64,000 nt of DNA from the NCBI RefSeq assembly GCF_002563955.1, contig NZ_PDJE01000001.1, positions 1,550,001 through 1,614,000 of the forward strand, read 5' to 3'. Position numbers and translations under genes: made by a program. Positions 61,846 to 64,000 of this stretch are shown in pieces (the stretch's first letter is position 1; the number at the start of each line of letters is the position of its first letter). The notes under the pieces are model-generated. The model did no database searches, was not told the origin of the DNA, and worked only from the letters and a program-made list of their open reading frames with translations. The stretch is from Paramicrobacterium agarici. GTDB lineage: Bacteria; Actinomycetota; Actinomycetes; Actinomycetales; Microbacteriaceae.

Positions 61846-62948
61846 GATTGCCACGTCTTGCCAGCTACCACTTCGGCAAACGCGTCATCGATGTGCTTGC
61901 GTCCGGGTTCGGGTTGGTCATACTGTCTCCGGTATTTGTCGCTGTTGCGGTGAGTGTGGCGCTTATCCTCGGGCGACCAGTGCTCTTCGCGCAGGTGCGG
62001 CCCGGCATGAACGCCCGCACCTTCACGCTCTACAAGTTCCGTACTATGAGAAACATCGACCCGTCTCATGGGTGGGTGACAAATGAACAGCGGATAACTC
62101 GCTTTGGTCACTTCTTGCGATCCACTAGTCTCGACGAATTGCCGAGCCTCTGGAATATTTTGCGCGGCGAGATGAGCCTCGTAGGTCCGCGTCCCCTGCG
62201 AGTCTCCTACCTTCCTCGCTACTCATCAGAGCAACAACGCCGACATGAAGTGCGCCCTGGTCTTACCGGGCTCGCGCAGGTTCGGGGGCGCAACGCTATG
62301 GGGTGGGATGAGACGTTGAAACTTGACGTCGAGTATGTTGACCGACAGAGCGTAAAGCTCGATATGTCGATTCTTATCGAGACTGTACGCACAGTGGTGC
62401 GCCGAGACGGGATAACGGAACAAGGACAGTCAACGCGGAGCGAATTCCTCGGGCCCAGGAGTACAAGGCGCGTTGAACTTGTCCAGCTTTCAATCGAGCA
62501 CTTGGCAACGCGGGTTCAGTGGTTGAACGACCCGGTTGTGCGTGCGGGCGCCTCGGTGTCCTTCATTGCAGATTTGGCCGCGATGGAAACTTGGTTCGAC
62601 AGTGTCCGCGAGGATCCTGCTCGGTACGATTGGGTGGGAATTCATCGTCAGGACCGTTCCCTCGTGTCAATGTGTGGCCTGCAGCGCGTTGAAGCTGGAC
62701 ACTTTACGCTCTACATCTACGTCGATCCGTCGAGACACGGGCAGGGAATCGGTCGCGACACCATGCAACTCATGATTGCGCGTGCCCGGGAGCTTGGCGC
62801 CAAACGATTGACGCTCGAGACGCGAGTTGACAATGCTGCAGCCATCCGACTCTATTGCAGCCTCGGATTTGAAGACTTTGGCGCAGTTGCCGGAGGTTCG
62901 AAGCGGAGAATGAAATTGGACATTGAATCAGGACACGGCAATGCGTGA
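61842..62948 (+). CDS. Fusion of undecaprenyl-phosphate sugar-1-phosphate transferase and GNAT acetyltransferase
   Basis: The N-terminal 200 residues are a PglC-type initiating sugar transferase: FGKRVIDVLASGFGLVILSP, LYKFRTMRNID, RSTSLDELPSLWNILRGEMS followed by LVGPRPL, and RPGLTGLAQVRGRNAMGWDE. Residues about 207-360 are a GNAT N-acetyltransferase, with acetyl-CoA loop DPSRHGQGIGRDTM and LETRVDNAAAIRLYCSLGFE. No stop or frameshift separates them, so it is one 368-residue polypeptide. It probably acetylates the 4-amino sugar and moves the sugar phosphate onto undecaprenyl phosphate. Start GTG overlaps the aminotransferase stop. Confidence 0.9.
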   Translation: MRLPRLASYHFGKRVIDVLASGFGLVILSPVFVAVAVSVALILGRPVLFAQVRPGMNARTFTLYKFRTMRNIDPSHGWVTNEQRITRFGHFLRSTSLDELPSLWNILRGEMSLVGPRPLRVSYLPRYSSEQQRRHEVRPGLTGLAQVRGRNAMGWDETLKLDVEYVDRQSVKLDMSILIETVRTVVRRDGITEQGQSTRSEFLGPRSTRRVELVQLSIEHLATRVQWLNDPVVRAGASVSFIADLAAMETWFDSVREDPARYDWVGIHRQDRSLVSMCGLQRVEAGHFTLYIYVDPSRHGQGIGRDTMQLMIARARELGAKRLTLETRVDNAAAIRLYCSLGFEDFGAVAGGSKRRMKLDIESGHGNA

Positions 62949-64000
62949 AGATTCGGCACAGCAGCCAATGCGCATTCTGATCGGATCTGTCGGTCGCCGC
63001 GTCTACCTAGTGGATTGGTTTGAACAAGCGTTCACAAAGCTCGGCGTGAACGGCGAGGTTCACGTCACCGATGCCGACCCATTCAGCGCCGCGTACGCGC
63101 GCGCCTCGTTTCGCCATCTTATGCCTGAATATGGCGAGCCAGGTTACGAGAATGCCATGATTAGTCTCTTCAAGAAGATTCGCCCGAACTTGTTCTTTTC
63201 TGTGAACGACTTCGAACTGGCCTATTTGGCATCGACGCGATTCGCGATTCGCCTACGTCAGTTCGGCGGCAATGTGCTAGCCCTACCTGAGGAACGCCAC
63301 AGGGCCGTGCACGACAAATATCAAATGGCGATCGAGCTGGCAGCAGTTGGTGTTTCCACCCCTGACACTGCGCTTCTCTCAGACACCGCAGGTGTAGAGG
63401 CAGTTTTGGAATCCTCGACGGAAGTGGTGATTAAAGATCGATTCGGGAGCGGCTCGTCCGGTCTCGTGATCGCGCGTACGGCTGATTTCGACAGCGCGGT
63501 CAAATGGCTGTCAGTGAAGTGGCGCAAGGAAATTGAACGCCACAAAAGGGCTGCGGAATTCGTAGTTCAGCGCGCGATTATTGGAGAGGAATACGGCATG
63601 GACTTGGTTTCGCCCCTCGAGGAGGGCGTCCATCCACTCGGTGTGCTGGCGCGTAGAAAGAGCCGCATGCGCTCGGGCGAGACAGATCGGGCCGAGTCAG
63701 TGGATGCATCCCCCTTCGTTGAACTCGCTCAAGCTGTTGCGAGCTGGACGGGTCATCAGGGGTTGATTGACGTGGACGTGATGGTTGCGCAAGATGGGCG
63801 TCCATTCGTCATCGATATCAATCCTCGATTTGGTGGCGGGTATCCATTCAGTCATCTCGCTGGCGCTGACGTCCCTTCCCTCTATGTTGCGCAACTACTT
63901 CAGGGCTCGTGTCGACGCCTAGACGCAAAGGGCCACCTGTCATATGTACCGGGCGTTGTTTCAACTAAGAACGAAGCCGTCACAAAGACAAGTGTGAGAT
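62941..64000 (+). CDS. ATP-grasp enzyme (3' end beyond window)
   Basis: At least 353 codons from the ATG at 62941, which overlaps the preceding stop by 8 nt. Features are an N-terminal pre-ATP-grasp domain (MRILIGSVGRRVYLVDWFEQ), HDKYQMAIELAAVGVSTPD, the ATP-binding strand VVIKDRFGSGSSGL, and metal-site segment FVIDINPRFGGGYPFSHLAG. This is the carbamoyl-phosphate-synthase-like ATP-grasp group often seen in glycan clusters. Its substrate is unknown; ligating an acyl or amino acid group to an amino sugar is possible. No stop before the window edge. Confidence 0.85.
   Translation, partial: MREDSAQQPMRILIGSVGRRVYLVDWFEQAFTKLGVNGEVHVTDADPFSAAYARASFRHLMPEYGEPGYENAMISLFKKIRPNLFFSVNDFELAYLASTRFAIRLRQFGGNVLALPEERHRAVHDKYQMAIELAAVGVSTPDTALLSDTAGVEAVLESSTEVVIKDRFGSGSSGLVIARTADFDSAVKWLSVKWRKEIERHKRAAEFVVQRAIIGEEYGMDLVSPLEEGVHPLGVLARRKSRMRSGETDRAESVDASPFVELAQAVASWTGHQGLIDVDVMVAQDGRPFVIDINPRFGGGYPFSHLAGADVPSLYVAQLLQGSCRRLDAKGHLSYVPGVVSTKNEAVTKTSVR

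Overview
The window looks like a chromosome segment from a motile, pigmented, high-GC actinobacterium, most likely of the family Microbacteriaceae. This rests on coding style (GC-rich third positions, many ATGA/GTGA start-stop overlaps, several leaderless-looking genes), a C50 carotenoid operon of the CrtYe/CrtYf/CrtEb type, a malate:quinone oxidoreductase, a ferrochelatase with C-terminal cysteines, and very frequent use of the octamer GGATGCTG. I see no rRNA, tRNA, CRISPR array or insertion sequence.

Layout. (1) 1-17.1 kb: flagellar locus. A leftward operon flgB-flgC-fliE-fliF-fliG-fliH-fliI-fliJ-(NlpC/P60 hydrolase)-fliK-flgD-flgE runs off the left edge. Leftward fliC-fliD-fliS-(fliT-like) and fliA (sigma-28) come next, followed by a rightward flgN-flgK-flgL-fliW unit. 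Three near-identical sigma-28-type promoters, T(A/T)AC-N15-GCCGATAG, precede flgB, fliC and flgN. (2) 17.1-23.7 kb: YrhK-like protein, dnaX-recR, a HicAB toxin-antitoxin pair, a TIGR01777-type epimerase, a short-chain dehydrogenase and a pyridoxamine-oxidase-fold protein. (3) 23.8-34.5 kb: light and oxidative-stress block: photolyase and ferrochelatase in one operon, a divergent TspO-family protein, and the seven-gene crt operon (crtE-B-I-Ye-Yf-Eb plus an SDR/DUF2867 gene) divergent from a MarR regulator. A TTAGCTAA-like element lies in both divergent control regions. (4) 34.6-40.1 kb: FUSC-type membrane protein, a Cys-rich Csp-type copper-storage protein, two DUF4383 membrane proteins, an epimerase, a small membrane protein and a frameshifted metallo-beta-lactamase-fold hydrolase. 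(5) 40.2-49.5 kb: lysC-asd, a signalling cluster (Hpt-like protein lacking its histidine, two OmpR-type regulators, a PAS histidine kinase and a degenerate GGDEF membrane protein) and mqo. (6) 49.7-55.9 kb: two linked unknown genes, a NarL-type two-component pair divergent from an ABC exporter (ATPase plus 10-TM-type permease) across a perfect 16-bp palindrome, and a 41-residue membrane peptide. (7) 55.9-64 kb: thymidine kinase, then an AT-richer glycan locus: Wzz/BY-kinase, low-molecular-weight phosphotyrosine phosphatase, membrane nucleotide-sugar dehydratase, PLP aminotransferase, a sugar-phosphate transferase fused to a GNAT acetyltransferase, and an ATP-grasp enzyme cut by the right edge.

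How parts work together. The flagellar genes cover the basal body, the export ATPase complex, hook, junction, cap, filament, their chaperones and the late sigma factor. The crt block makes a C50 carotenoid, and its apparent shared operator with the photolyase/ferrochelatase/TspO genes suggests one photo-oxidative regulon. The glycan locus encodes, in order, the activities expected for making a 4-acetamido-4-deoxy sugar nucleotide and loading it on undecaprenyl phosphate, with the last two steps joined in one polypeptide. All assignments are from reading the sequence; no database search was run.
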